64,000 nucleotides of DNA, taken from Nocardioides sediminis. GTDB lineage: Bacteria > Actinomycetota > Actinomycetes > Propionibacteriales > Nocardioidaceae. Position numbers and translations under genes: made by a program. Below, in pieces: positions 1 to 8,704 of this stretch (position 1 is the stretch's first letter; each line of letters starts with the position of its first letter). The stretch is from the NCBI RefSeq assembly GCF_003047295.1, contig NZ_PZYZ01000002.1, positions 434,001-498,000 on the forward strand. The letters run 5' to 3'. The notes under the pieces are model-generated. The model saw nothing but the letters and a program-made list of their open reading frames with translations. It was not told the DNA's origin and made no database searches.

Positions 1-10
1 AGCCGCCACC

Positions 11-2056
11 ATGACGGAGACCGCCAGCAGGGCCGCCACCGTGCGCCGCGTCCTGCAGCGCCAGATCCTGCCCATCGACGGTGACACCGACGTCTACCGC
101 CTGTACGTCGACCCCGAGGCAGCCGTCCTCGACGCCGACAAGTACGAGGTCGGGTCCAACCGGTCTGCCCAGCAGCTCAACGCCGCGCAGATGCGCCAGT
201 CCACCTCGACCGGCGTCTCGATCCACCCCGACCAGATCCTCGACCGCGAGGCGCTGCGCCTGCCGGCCGAGGACCGCATCTCGTTCGGCTCCTACTTCAA
301 CGCCTTCCCGGCCAGCTACTGGCGGCGGTGGACGATCGTCTCCGAGGTCACCTTGACCCTCACCCTCGAGGGACGCGGCGCCACGGTCACCGTCTACCGG
401 TCGATGGCCAACGGTCGCTCGCAGCGTGTCGAGACGGTCACCACCGGCGACGAGTCGTCCTCGACGTTCGAGTTCGAGCTCTCGCTCAAGCCCTTCGTCG
501 ACGGCGGGTGGTACTGGTACGACGTCGTCGCCGGCGAGGAGGACGTCATCGTCCGCTCGGGCGAGTGGGCCGCCCAGGTGCCCGCCGACCGCGCCGAGCA
601 CGGCACCGTCGACATCTGCATCACCACGATGAACCGGCCGGACTTCGTGGCCAAGCTCGTCGGCCAGCTCGGCACCCCCGAGCTGCGGCCCTACCTCGAC
701 GAGGTCCTCGTCATGGAGCAGGGCACCCAGAAGATGGTCGACTCGGAGTTCTTCCCCGAGGCCGCCGCCACCCTGGGCGACACCCTGCGCGTCATCGAGC
801 AGGGCAACCTCGGCGGCTCCGGCGGCTACGCCCGCGGGCAGCTCGAGTCGGTCCGCAAGGGCACGGCGACGTACGCGATGATGATGGACGACGACGTCAT
901 CTGCGAGCCCGAGGGCATCATCCGCTCGGTCACCTTCGGCGACCTCGCGCGCCGGCCCACCATCGTGGGCGGCCACATGTTCAGCATCTACGCCCGCACC
1001 CGGCTGCACAGCTTCGGCGAGATCATCACGCCGTGGCGGTTCTGGTGGCTCTCGGCTCCCGGCGTCTTCGGCGACTGGGACTTCGGCGCCCGCAACCTGC
1101 GCTCGACCCGCTGGCTGCACAAGCGCGTCGACGTGGACTTCAACGGGTGGTTCATGTGCCTCATCCCGCGCCGGGTGCTCGAGGAGATCGGGCTCAGCCT
1201 CCCGCTCTTCCTCAAGTGGGACGACTCCGAGTTCGGGCTGCGGGCCAAGGAGGCGGGCTACCCGACCGTGTCGCTCCCGGGTGCCGCGGTGTGGCACATC
1301 CCGTGGACCGACAAGAACGACGCGCTGGACTGGCAGGCCTACTTCCACCAGCGCAACCGCTTCGTGGCGGCACTGCTGCACTCGGTCTACGAGCGGGGCG
1401 GCCGGATGGTGCGCGAGAGCCTCAACCACCAGGTCGCGCACCTGGTGTCTATGCGCTACTCCACCGTCGAGCTGCGTCTCCAGGCCCTCGAGGACGTCCT
1501 GGAGGGCCCCTACGCCCTGCACGACAAGCTGCCGACGCGGCTCGCCGAGGTCAACGCGTTCCGCAAGCAGTTCAGCGACGCGCAGCTGCAGGCCGACCCG
1601 GACGCGTTCCCGTCCGTGCGGCGCCACAAGCCGCCGCGCAAGGGCAAGGACGACTCGGGGGTCCCCGGGCGCACGTCCCTGCTCGTGCGGGCGGCGACGA
1701 TGCCGCTGCGCCAGCTCAAGTCGGTGCGTCCCACCTCGCGCAGCCACCCCGAGGCCGAGATCCCGGCCATGGACGCGCAGTGGTACCGCGTCGCCCGTTA
1801 CGACTCGGCCGTCGTCTCGATGCCGGACGGCAGCTCCGCGGTGATGCTCCAGCGTGACCCGGAGAAGTTCCGGGACCTGATGAAGCGCACGATCGAGATC
1901 CACGCGCGGTTCCAGCGCGAGTGGCCCCGGCTGGCCGCGGAGTACCGCGCCGCCCTGGGCGACATCACCTCGCCGGAGGCGTGGGAGAAGACCTTCGCGC
2001 CCTGGACGACCGACCAGGACGACACCGAGCGCCCCGCGGGGTCGACGTCTGCATGA
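11..2056 (+). CDS. glfT2: Galactofuranosyltransferase GlfT2-like
   Basis: 681 aa, close to the usual GlfT2 length. It probably polymerises UDP-galactofuranose into the cell-wall galactan at the inner face of the membrane. An N-terminal beta-rich domain (about residues 1-195) precedes a GT2-type GT-A fold beginning at VDICITTMNRP (about 198). A DDD metal-binding motif lies near residue 294 (MMMDDDVICEP), followed by WDDSEFGLRAKEAGY (about 403) and WHIPW (about 428), all typical of GlfT2. The stop overlaps the start of the ABC permease by 4 bp (ATGA), so polymerisation and export genes are co-translated. Only 10 bases lie upstream in the window, so the start (ATG at 11) cannot be checked for a ribosome binding site. 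Family assignment is strong; exact linkage specificity is inferred. Confidence 0.9.
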   Translation: MTETASRAATVRRVLQRQILPIDGDTDVYRLYVDPEAAVLDADKYEVGSNRSAQQLNAAQMRQSTSTGVSIHPDQILDREALRLPAEDRISFGSYFNAFPASYWRRWTIVSEVTLTLTLEGRGATVTVYRSMANGRSQRVETVTTGDESSSTFEFELSLKPFVDGGWYWYDVVAGEEDVIVRSGEWAAQVPADRAEHGTVDICITTMNRPDFVAKLVGQLGTPELRPYLDEVLVMEQGTQKMVDSEFFPEAAATLGDTLRVIEQGNLGGSGGYARGQLESVRKGTATYAMMMDDDVICEPEGIIRSVTFGDLARRPTIVGGHMFSIYARTRLHSFGEIITPWRFWWLSAPGVFGDWDFGARNLRSTRWLHKRVDVDFNGWFMCLIPRRVLEEIGLSLPLFLKWDDSEFGLRAKEAGYPTVSLPGAAVWHIPWTDKNDALDWQAYFHQRNRFVAALLHSVYERGGRMVRESLNHQVAHLVSMRYSTVELRLQALEDVLEGPYALHDKLPTRLAEVNAFRKQFSDAQLQADPDAFPSVRRHKPPRKGKDDSGVPGRTSLLVRAATMPLRQLKSVRPTSRSHPEAEIPAMDAQWYRVARYDSAVVSMPDGSSAVMLQRDPEKFRDLMKRTIEIHARFQREWPRLAAEYRAALGDITSPEAWEKTFAPWTTDQDDTERPAGSTSA

Positions 2057-2973
2057 GTAGCACCGTGACGTCGGACACCTCGGGCTCGCGGCGACCCACC
2101 CGCGAGGAGCTCGAGGCGATGCCGCTCGCCCCACCCGCGGCCACCGGGCTCGCGGAGGTCGTGCGGCGCCGCTACCTGCTGCGGATGCTGGTGCGCAACA
2201 CCATCCAGTCCCGCTACCAGGGGACGGTGCTCGGCTGGACGTGGAGCTACCTGCAGCCGGCGATCCGGTTCTGCCTGTTCTACTTCCTCTTCCAGGTGAT
2301 GGTCGGCCGCGGCGGCAACATGGAGAACTTCGCCGTCCACCTCTTCGCCGGCATGGTGATCGTCCACTTCTTCACCGAGACGTTCAACGGCGGCACCCAG
2401 TCGCTGATCCAGAGCCGCGGGCTGATCACCAAGCTCCCCGTGCCCCGCGAGATGTTCCCCGTCTCGCGGATGCTCGTGGCGGCGTGGCACACCGTGCCGA
2501 TGCTGGTGATCCTGGTCTTCGTCTGTCTCCTGCTGGGCTGGCTGCCCGACCCCGTCGGCATGGCCGCGGCGCTGCTGGGCTTCACCCTGACCGCCCTCCT
2601 CGGACTGGCGCTGGGGCTGGTGTTCAGCGTGGCCAACGTCTTCATGCGCGACTTCGGCAAGGTGGCGCAGACGCTCACCCAGTTCGTCACCTTCAGCGTG
2701 CCGATGATGTACCCCTACACGCTGGTGCAGGAGCGCTTCGGTGAGCCGATCGCGTCCTACTACCTCTACAACCCGATGGCCGAGGCCGTCCTGCTCATCC
2801 AGCGCGGCTTCTGGACGGGCACGACCAGCGACCCGACGTACACCGAGGCGCTGCACCTGCCCGACGCCCTCTTCACGCGCGGGGTCGTGATGACGCTCAT
2901 CGCGCTGGTCCTCGTCGTGCTGGCGCAGCGGCTCTTCTCGCGCCTCGAGTCGCGGGTCCCGGAGCGCCTCTGA
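2053..2973 (+). CDS. wzm: ABC-2 type polysaccharide exporter permease (Wzm-like)
   Basis: 306 aa membrane protein of the ABC-2 / Wzm family. A cytoplasmic N-terminus is followed by about six hydrophobic segments (first around FCLFYFLFQVMV). It forms the channel that moves a lipid-linked polysaccharide across the membrane together with the ATPase encoded next. I chose the ATG at 2053, whose A lies just before the glfT2 TGA, because it gives a 4-bp overlap and removes an implausible N-terminal extension. The stop overlaps the next gene by one base. Placement after glfT2 suggests that galactan is the cargo, as for the Rv3781/Rv3783 exporter of mycobacteria; that is inference from context. Confidence 0.88.
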   Translation: MSSTVTSDTSGSRRPTREELEAMPLAPPAATGLAEVVRRRYLLRMLVRNTIQSRYQGTVLGWTWSYLQPAIRFCLFYFLFQVMVGRGGNMENFAVHLFAGMVIVHFFTETFNGGTQSLIQSRGLITKLPVPREMFPVSRMLVAAWHTVPMLVILVFVCLLLGWLPDPVGMAAALLGFTLTALLGLALGLVFSVANVFMRDFGKVAQTLTQFVTFSVPMMYPYTLVQERFGEPIASYYLYNPMAEAVLLIQRGFWTGTTSDPTYTEALHLPDALFTRGVVMTLIALVLVVLAQRLFSRLESRVPERL

Positions 2974-3749
2974 TGACGACGATGATCAAGACCGAGAACG
3001 CCACCAAGTCGTTCACGATGTCCTACCACCGGTCCCTCAAGCAGATCGCCCTCGCCAAGGCGCGCGGCCGCAAGACCCACGAGACCTTCAACGCCGTCGA
3101 CGACGTGAGCTTCACCGTGCAGGAGGGCGAGTCGGTGGGGCTGATGGGCCTCAACGGCTCCGGCAAGTCCACGCTGCTCAAGCTGGTCAGCGGCGTGATG
3201 CGTCCCGACTCCGGGTCGGTGCTGACCCGGGGTCGCATCGCCGGCCTGATCGCGACCGGAGCCGGATTCGACCCGCAGCTCACCGGGCGCGACAACCTCT
3301 ACCTCAACGCGGCCATCCTGGGGATGTCGCGGGCCGAGACCGACCGCAAGTTCGACGAGATCGTCGACTTCGCCGACCTCGGCAAGTTCCTCGAGACCGA
3401 GGTCGCCTACTACAGCTCGGGCATGAAGGCCCGGCTCGGCTTCGCGGTCGCGATCAACGTCGACGCCGACATCTTCATCGCCGACGAGGCGCTGGCGGTG
3501 GGGGACCGGCCCTTCAAGCGCAAGTGCAAGAAGCGCATGGACGAGATCGTGAAGTCCGGCGTCACGATGTTCTACGTCTCGCACGCACCCGGCTCGGTGC
3601 GCAACCTCTGCAACCGCGTCCTGGTCCTCGACCACGGCAAGCTCGCCTTCGACGGCGACGTCGACGAGGGCATCGCGTTCCTGCACTACGACGACGACGA
3701 GGACGAGAAGGGCCGGCGCTCCGACGACGGCCTCGGCGCGGACATCTAG
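2973..3749 (+). CDS. wzt: ABC exporter ATP-binding protein (Wzt-like)
   Basis: 258 aa ATPase. Visible motifs are Walker A GLNGSGKSTLLK (about residues 59-70), the signature YYSSGMKARLGFA (about 148-160) and Walker B with DIFIADEALAVGD, a form typical of Wzt/TagH polysaccharide exporters. No C-terminal carbohydrate-binding domain is present, so this is the short form that acts without recognising a capped glycan end. It ends with an acidic tail (DDDEDEKGRR). It starts at ATG 2973, sharing one base with the wzm stop. With glfT2 and wzm it forms a tightly coupled galactan synthesis/export operon. Confidence 0.9.
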   Translation: MTTMIKTENATKSFTMSYHRSLKQIALAKARGRKTHETFNAVDDVSFTVQEGESVGLMGLNGSGKSTLLKLVSGVMRPDSGSVLTRGRIAGLIATGAGFDPQLTGRDNLYLNAAILGMSRAETDRKFDEIVDFADLGKFLETEVAYYSSGMKARLGFAVAINVDADIFIADEALAVGDRPFKRKCKKRMDEIVKSGVTMFYVSHAPGSVRNLCNRVLVLDHGKLAFDGDVDEGIAFLHYDDDEDEKGRRSDDGLGADI

Positions 3750-3792
3750 CCGCGCCACGCACTTACGCGCCGCCCGCCCGCTGCCCCGGCCG

Positions 3793-3843
3793 GCGGTCAG
3801 CCAGCCACAGATCGTCGCCCCCGGGAGGTGGCTGACCCACCGC
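3793..3843. repeat. 51-bp palindromic repeat, copy A
   Basis: Two 16-base arms, GCGGTCAGCCAGCCAC and GTGGCTGACCCACCGC, are separated by 19 bases. The same 51-bp architecture with closely related arms occurs twice after secA (36681-36731 and 36765-36815). Located 44 bp past the wzt stop, so it may act as a transcript-end hairpin or be a REP-like element. No associated transposase is seen in the window. Confidence 0.75.
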
Positions 3844-3943
3844 CCGCGGGCGTGTCGCGGTGCGCGCCGCCTGGTGTGCGCCGCCGTACGCCGCCGGCGG
3901 CGCGCATGCCCGGATCGGGCGAAACCGGCCCGAGGAGCGCGCG

Positions 3944-4080
3944 AAAACTTGACAATCAGTGAAGTCGTCGGCGTGTCGACTGGAAATTACACGATTGTAG
4001 TTACTCACGAAACCTAGCGCACTCGTGTGACTGGTGTGAAAGTTGCTACCCGTGTGACCTTCCCCGCGCACTGGAGCAGC
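3944..4080 (+). promoter_or_regulatory. Upstream region of the amidase gene with MtrA-box-like direct repeats
   Basis: The 336-bp gap 3750-4085 holds no convincing gene. Its first half carries palindromic repeat copy A; its second half is clearly AT-richer than its surroundings. GTTAC-N4-GAAAC lies at 4000-4013 and GTGAC-N4-GTGAA at 4027-4040, with a further GTGAC at 4054, so the last three units lie 9 and 18 bases apart. Known MtrA sites are pentamer direct repeats of the GTNAC-N4-GTNAC type, and MtrA controls peptidoglycan hydrolase genes in actinobacteria. A TTGACA hexamer is at 3949-3954 but I see no good -10 at the matching distance, so the transcription start is unresolved. Confidence 0.45.
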
Positions 4081-4085
4081 CACTT

Positions 4086-6806
4086 ATGCGTCTCGTACAA
4101 GCCCGATTCATCACCGCCTGCCAGCAGCTGCTGGCGCTCGGTGTCGTCCTCGCGTTCCTCACCCCGGCCTCGGGGGTGATCTCCCTCGACATCGTCGGCC
4201 AGCAGCCCGGCACCGGCGGCCCGGCCACCATCTCCGGCGCGTTGCGCTCGGCCACGGTCCCGACCGCGGCCGTCGAGCCGGTGGTCACCGAGGTCCCTCT
4301 CACCACCCCGACCGGCAGCGCCCGGGCGCTGGCGGGCCGGACCGTGGTCGGCGGCTCGGTGACGAGCAGCCGTGTCACCAGCAAGCCGCAGGACGTGACG
4401 GGCTACGGCACCGTCGGCGTCACGTGGGCCCACGGCGAGGAGCTCGAGGAGGACCAGATCACCCTCCAGGTGCGCACCCGCGAGGGCGACACGTGGAGCG
4501 GCTGGTCGGACCTGGAGTACCACGACGACCACGCGCCCGACGCCGGCAGCCCCGACGCCGCGTCGAACCGTCCGGGCACCGACCCGCTCATCATCGGCGA
4601 GGTCGACGCGGTCCAGGTCAAGGCCAGCGCCGACGACGCGCTGCCCGAGGACCTCTCGGTCGCCCTCGTGGAGCCGGGTCGGGCCGAGGCCACCGAGACC
4701 GAGACGCCCTCGACCGGCGACACGTCGTACGACGAGGAGTTCGAGGAGCGCGGCGACGCGGCCGGTGACCAGGGCGACGACGGCACCGGGGAGATCGCGC
4801 TCCAGGCCGCCCGCAAGGCCGCCCAGCCGACCATCTTCAGCCGCGCCCAGTGGGGCGCCGACGAGTCCATCCGCAACAAGGGCTCACTGCGTTACGGCTC
4901 GATCAGCGCGGGCTTCGTCCACCACACGGTCAACGCCAACAACTACACCGAGGCACAGGTGCCGGGCATCATCCGCAGCATCTACGCCTACCACGTGAAG
5001 TCCCGCGGCTGGAGCGACATCGGCTACAACTTCCTCGTCGACCGGTTCGGCCGGATCTGGGAGGGCCGGTACGGCGGCATCGACAAGCCCGTCGTCGGCG
5101 CTCACACCCTGGGATACAACGACTATGCCTTCGCGATGTCGGCCATCGGCAACTTCGACACCGTCCAGCCGCCCGAGGTGATGCTGCAGGCCTACGGCGC
5201 GCTCTTCGCCTGGAAGCTCGGCCTGCACGGGGTCAACCCGGCCTCGATGTCCCAGCAGGTCGGCAAGAGCAAGTTCCCCGCCATCAACGGGCACCGGGAC
5301 GCGGGCTCCACCGCCTGCCCCGGGCGCTACCTCTACGCCAAGCTCGCCAACATCCGGGCGTACGCCGCCGCCGGCTCCACGGCGCCCCCGCCGCCGCCTC
5401 CGGCCCCGACCACCGTGGAGATCAACGACCCGGCCCCGCAGTCCAACCTCGTGGGCGCGGCGTACCCCGACCTCGTGGTGCGCAGGGCCGGCGACGGGCG
5501 CGGCTTCATCGTGCCGACGGGTGGGCTCACCGCCTTCGCGAAGGCCGCCACGGTCTCGGCCAAGGGGTGGAGGTCCAAGCAGGACGTCCTCGTCACGCCC
5601 GACGTCACCGGCGACGGCGTGGTCGACCTGGTCTCCACCAGCAAGAAGGGCGTCCTCAAGGTCCGACCCGGCAAGGGCGGCGGCAAGTTCAAGGCGACCT
5701 CCAAGGTCGTCAGGTCCACTCAGGGCCACTCGCTGCTGACGGCGGTCGGGGACATCAACCAGGACGGCCGCAACGACCTCGTCGCCCGTCACAAGGGCAG
5801 GCTGGTGTCGCTGCTGGGCGCCCCCAAGGGCGGCTTCAAGCGCGTCGTGCTGGGAAAGGGCATGGGCAGCTACTCCCAGTTCGTCGGTGCCGGCGACCAG
5901 AACGGCGACGGCAAGGTCGACCTGCTGGCCCGCAACGGCAAGGGGCTGACCCTCCTCAAGGGCAAGGGCAACGGACGCTTCGGAGCCCGCAGCGCGGTGC
6001 CCGGCGCGTGGGGGGTCTACAACCGGCTCGCCAGCGGTGCCGACTTCAACGGCGACGGTCGCCTCGACCTGGTCGCGCGCCGCAGCAAGGGGGCGGTCTT
6101 CATCCTCCACTCACGCGGTGACGGCAGCTTCGGCACGCCGTTCGGCCCGGCCACCAACGTGCGCTCGCTGCGCTCGATGACCGGCGCGGGCAACCTCGTC
6201 GGCGACGCCGCGCCCGACCTCGTCGGGGTCAAGGACAACGCGCTGGTCGTCGTCCCCCACCGGGGCACGTTCGACCTCGGCGCGCCGATCGACACCGGGG
6301 TCTCCTTCGCCGGGGCCGACGGCCTGCTCAACGTCGGCGACTGGAACCGCGACGGGGCGGGGGACGTGGTCGCCCGCTACCCCGACGGCACGCTCGCCCT
6401 CCACACCGGCAACGGCGCCGGCCAGCTCAGCGGCCCCACCCCGCTCGGGTCGGGCTTCGCCGGGGTCAGCCTGACCCCCGCCGGGGACGTCACCGGAGAC
6501 GGCTTCCCCGACCTGCTCGGCACCACGTCCAACGGCACGCTCTACGTCTACGCGGGCACCGGCAGCGGCATCGCCGCGGGTCAGCAGGTCGCGGGCCGGA
6601 AGGTCAGCCGCGCCGGTCTGCCGAGCGACCTGTCGCGCTTCGACTGGGTGGTCGCCGTGAGCGACATCCGGGCCAAGGGCAAGGGCGACTACATCGTCCG
6701 CCAGCGGGGGACCGGGGACGTCTACCTCTACACCGGCACGAGCGGCAAGGTCGCGGCGCCGCGCTACCTCGGCAACGGGATGGAGGGGTTCGACCTGATC
6801 GGTTGA
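4086..6806 (+). CDS. Secreted PGRP-type N-acetylmuramoyl-L-alanine amidase with FG-GAP repeats
   Basis: 906 aa. An N-terminal signal peptide (hydrophobic run LLALGVVLAFLTP) is followed by a low-complexity acidic region, then a peptidoglycan-recognition/amidase_2 domain at about residues 248-420. This domain has zinc-ligand candidates in FVHHTVN and INGHRDAGSTACPG, and the conserved IGYNFLVDRFGRIWEGR. A proline linker leads to at least six FG-GAP/VCBS-type calcium-binding repeats (DVTGDGVVDLV, DINQDGRNDLV, DQNGDGKVDLL, DFNGDGRLDLV, DWNRDGAGDVV, DVTGDGFPDLL), which would form a beta-propeller. Predicted to cleave the muramoyl-alanine bond outside the membrane, with the propeller binding wall glycans. 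The ATG at 4086 sits directly before the signal peptide. Monocistronic; possible MtrA control. Confidence 0.9.
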   Translation: MRLVQARFITACQQLLALGVVLAFLTPASGVISLDIVGQQPGTGGPATISGALRSATVPTAAVEPVVTEVPLTTPTGSARALAGRTVVGGSVTSSRVTSKPQDVTGYGTVGVTWAHGEELEEDQITLQVRTREGDTWSGWSDLEYHDDHAPDAGSPDAASNRPGTDPLIIGEVDAVQVKASADDALPEDLSVALVEPGRAEATETETPSTGDTSYDEEFEERGDAAGDQGDDGTGEIALQAARKAAQPTIFSRAQWGADESIRNKGSLRYGSISAGFVHHTVNANNYTEAQVPGIIRSIYAYHVKSRGWSDIGYNFLVDRFGRIWEGRYGGIDKPVVGAHTLGYNDYAFAMSAIGNFDTVQPPEVMLQAYGALFAWKLGLHGVNPASMSQQVGKSKFPAINGHRDAGSTACPGRYLYAKLANIRAYAAAGSTAPPPPPPAPTTVEINDPAPQSNLVGAAYPDLVVRRAGDGRGFIVPTGGLTAFAKAATVSAKGWRSKQDVLVTPDVTGDGVVDLVSTSKKGVLKVRPGKGGGKFKATSKVVRSTQGHSLLTAVGDINQDGRNDLVARHKGRLVSLLGAPKGGFKRVVLGKGMGSYSQFVGAGDQNGDGKVDLLARNGKGLTLLKGKGNGRFGARSAVPGAWGVYNRLASGADFNGDGRLDLVARRSKGAVFILHSRGDGSFGTPFGPATNVRSLRSMTGAGNLVGDAAPDLVGVKDNALVVVPHRGTFDLGAPIDTGVSFAGADGLLNVGDWNRDGAGDVVARYPDGTLALHTGNGAGQLSGPTPLGSGFAGVSLTPAGDVTGDGFPDLLGTTSNGTLYVYAGTGSGIAAGQQVAGRKVSRAGLPSDLSRFDWVVAVSDIRAKGKGDYIVRQRGTGDVYLYTGTSGKVAAPRYLGNGMEGFDLIG

Positions 6807-6812
6807 CCGCCC

Positions 6813-7544
6813 TCAGGCATCCGGGTGCCCGACCCGGTGGGTGGCTCGCTCCGCGGCGTACGTCGCGTCGAGACGCCCGGGGTCGGGGTGCCGGACGAGG
6901 ACCAGCGAGCCGCCGCGCGCGAGCGGCTCGGTGAAGGTGGCGACTCCCGGTGGGGAAGCCGGATTCGCCATCGAGAAGAGACGGCCGCCGTCGGTGAGAA
7001 GACTCCCGGCGGCGGCCGCCTCCATGAGCCCGTCCTGGGTGACCGTGCCGTAGGCACCGTCACTCGCCGCGTCCTCGCCGGTCGGCGGGTCGTAGGGCGC
7101 GAACGCGTCGGGCTGGGACCAGATCTCCACCCCGACGTCGTGCACGCCCGCGGGGACGGGGGACGCGAAGCGGACTCCGAGCGGCAGCAGGCTGCACGCC
7201 AGGACGACGAGGTCGTCCGCCCGCGCGGCCCAGGCGTCGAGGGTGTCCGGGCCGCACACGACCGCGTCCGGGTCGTCGTCGGAGGTGACGACCAGACCGA
7301 CCGTCCACGCGGCCCCGAGGAACACCGGCCCCAGCCAGTGCGCAGGCAGGTCGATGCGCAACCGCATGCCGCGCTCGAGGTCGCCCTCCTCCACGAGCAG
7401 GCTCGCGGCCTTGGCCACCCAGTTGGCGTACGTCGTGACCGAGAGCTCGACGCGCTCGCCGCTCGCGTGGTCGTACCAGGTCACGAGCGGGCGGCCCGGG
7501 TCGCGGGCCAGCTGGGCGCGCAGGACGGAGTCGAAGGTGGTCAC
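6813..7544 (-). CDS. TIGR03089 family protein (AMP-binding-like)
   Basis: 243 aa. Matches my knowledge of TIGR03089, actinobacterial proteins resembling the N-terminal part of AMP-dependent acyl/aryl ligases (TFDSVLRAQLARDPGRPLVTWYD, then YANWVAKAASLL). The A10-type lysine region of full ligases is missing, so it is unlikely to be a complete adenylating enzyme; function unknown. I placed the start at GTG 7544 because a TAGGCT -10 hexamer (7557-7552 on this strand) lies 7 bases ahead, which fits leaderless translation; an upstream ATG at 7589 would begin before that promoter. Divergent from manC, convergent with the amidase gene. Confidence 0.75.
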   Translation of the reverse strand: MTTFDSVLRAQLARDPGRPLVTWYDHASGERVELSVTTYANWVAKAASLLVEEGDLERGMRLRIDLPAHWLGPVFLGAAWTVGLVVTSDDDPDAVVCGPDTLDAWAARADDLVVLACSLLPLGVRFASPVPAGVHDVGVEIWSQPDAFAPYDPPTGEDAASDGAYGTVTQDGLMEAAAAGSLLTDGGRLFSMANPASPPGVATFTEPLARGGSLVLVRHPDPGRLDATYAAERATHRVGHPDA

Positions 7545-7551
7545 CCCGCCC

Positions 7552-7594
7552 AGCCTAGGCAGTGCGCGGCACGCGACGGCCCGTGGCATAACCT
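7552..7594. promoter_or_regulatory. Divergent leaderless promoters for TIGR03089 and manC genes
   Basis: On the minus strand TAGGCT (7557-7552) lies 7 bases before GTG 7544. On the plus strand TAACCT (7589-7594) lies 6 bases before ATG 7601. Both spacings put the predicted transcription start at the start codon. No strong -35 elements are visible. Confidence 0.55.
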
Positions 7595-7600
7595 CCGGCC

Positions 7601-8686
7601 ATGACCCCGCTCCGCTCGCCGCTCGACAACTTCTGGGCCGTCGTCCCCGCCGGCGGCGCGGGGACCCGCCTGTGGCCCCTGTCGCGGGCCTCGTCGCCCA
7701 AGTTCCTCCACGACCTCACCGGCTCCGGGCGCACCCTCCTCCAGGCCACGCACGACCGGCTCGCACCGCTCGTGGAGGACCGGCTGCTGGTCGTGACCGG
7801 CCTGGCGCACCGCGACGCGGTGCTCGACCAGCTCGGTGTGCCGGAGGAGGCCGTGCTGGCCGAGCCCTCGGCGCGCGACTCGATGGCCGCCATCGGGCTG
7901 GCCGCCGCACTCCTCGAGCGCCGCGACCCCGATGCGGTGATGGGCTCCTTCGCCGCCGACCACGTCATCAGCGACCCGGCCGGCTTCCACGCGGTGGTCG
8001 CCACGGCCGTCGAGGCGGCCCGCGCCGACTGGCTCGTGACCATCGGCATCGAGCCCACGCACCCGGCCACCGGCTTCGGCTACATCAGCCACGGCGACGA
8101 GGTCGCCGGCCTGCCGGGCGTGCGGATGGTGCGCGAGTTCGTCGAGAAGCCGGACGCGGAGGTCGCCGGGTCGTACGTCGCGCAGGGCTACCGCTGGAAC
8201 GCCGGCATGTTCATCGTGCGCCCCACCGTCCTGCTGGACCTGCTGGCCGAGGGCGACCCCGGCTTCGCCGCCGCGCTCCGGGCGATCGCTGCCGACCCCG
8301 CGACGCTCGGCGACGCGTGGGGGGCCCTGCCCCGCATCGCGGTGGACCACGCCGTCGCCGAGCCGGCGGCGGCCGCCGGCCGCGTGGCGGTGGTGCCCGG
8401 CGCCTTCGGCTGGGACGACGTGGGCGACTTCGCGTCGCTGCGGTCGCTCCTGCCCGCCGGCGACGAAGGCCTCGTCGTGCTGGGGGACCGCACGCGGGTC
8501 CGGGCCGTCGACAGCACCGGCCTGGTCGTCCCCGCAGGAGACCGGGTCGTCGCCGTCGTGGGCCTCGAGGACATCGTCGTCGTGGACACCGGAGACGCGC
8601 TGCTGGTCACCACCCGGGCCCGCGCGCAGGACGTGAAATCGATCGTGGCCGCCCTCACCGAGGACGGCCACGTCGGTCTGACCTGA
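7601..8686 (+). CDS. manC: Mannose-1-phosphate guanylyltransferase
   Basis: 361 aa. Makes GDP-mannose from mannose-1-phosphate and GTP for mannosylation of lipids, glycans and proteins. The nucleotide-binding signature AVVPAGGAGTRLWPLSR is at the N-terminus (about residues 8-24), followed by SSPKFL. Other family motifs are GSFAADHVI (about 109) and FVEKPDAEVA (about 178), with FGWDDVGDFASL near residue 268. It lacks the C-terminal isomerase domain of bifunctional ManC/AlgA proteins, as is usual in actinobacteria. Works with the phosphomannomutase at 20053 and perhaps the SIS-domain protein at 21623. Orthologous in position to Rv3264c. Confidence 0.93.
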   Translation: MTPLRSPLDNFWAVVPAGGAGTRLWPLSRASSPKFLHDLTGSGRTLLQATHDRLAPLVEDRLLVVTGLAHRDAVLDQLGVPEEAVLAEPSARDSMAAIGLAAALLERRDPDAVMGSFAADHVISDPAGFHAVVATAVEAARADWLVTIGIEPTHPATGFGYISHGDEVAGLPGVRMVREFVEKPDAEVAGSYVAQGYRWNAGMFIVRPTVLLDLLAEGDPGFAAALRAIAADPATLGDAWGALPRIAVDHAVAEPAAAAGRVAVVPGAFGWDDVGDFASLRSLLPAGDEGLVVLGDRTRVRAVDSTGLVVPAGDRVVAVVGLEDIVVVDTGDALLVTTRARAQDVKSIVAALTEDGHVGLT

Positions 8687-8704
8687 GGGGATCGTCCCCG
8701 TCAG
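8683..8704. terminator. Hairpin between convergent manC and DUF3105 genes
   Basis: CTGAGGGGA and TCCCCGTCAG pair with a three-base loop and one bulged G, overlapping both stop codons. No U-tract is visible, as is common in actinobacteria. A weak bidirectional terminator candidate. Confidence 0.4.

Noticed and set aside
4011..4083. Small minus-strand frames upstream of the amidase
   Set aside because: They cover the AT-rich regulatory region and lack codon bias; they read like random frames.
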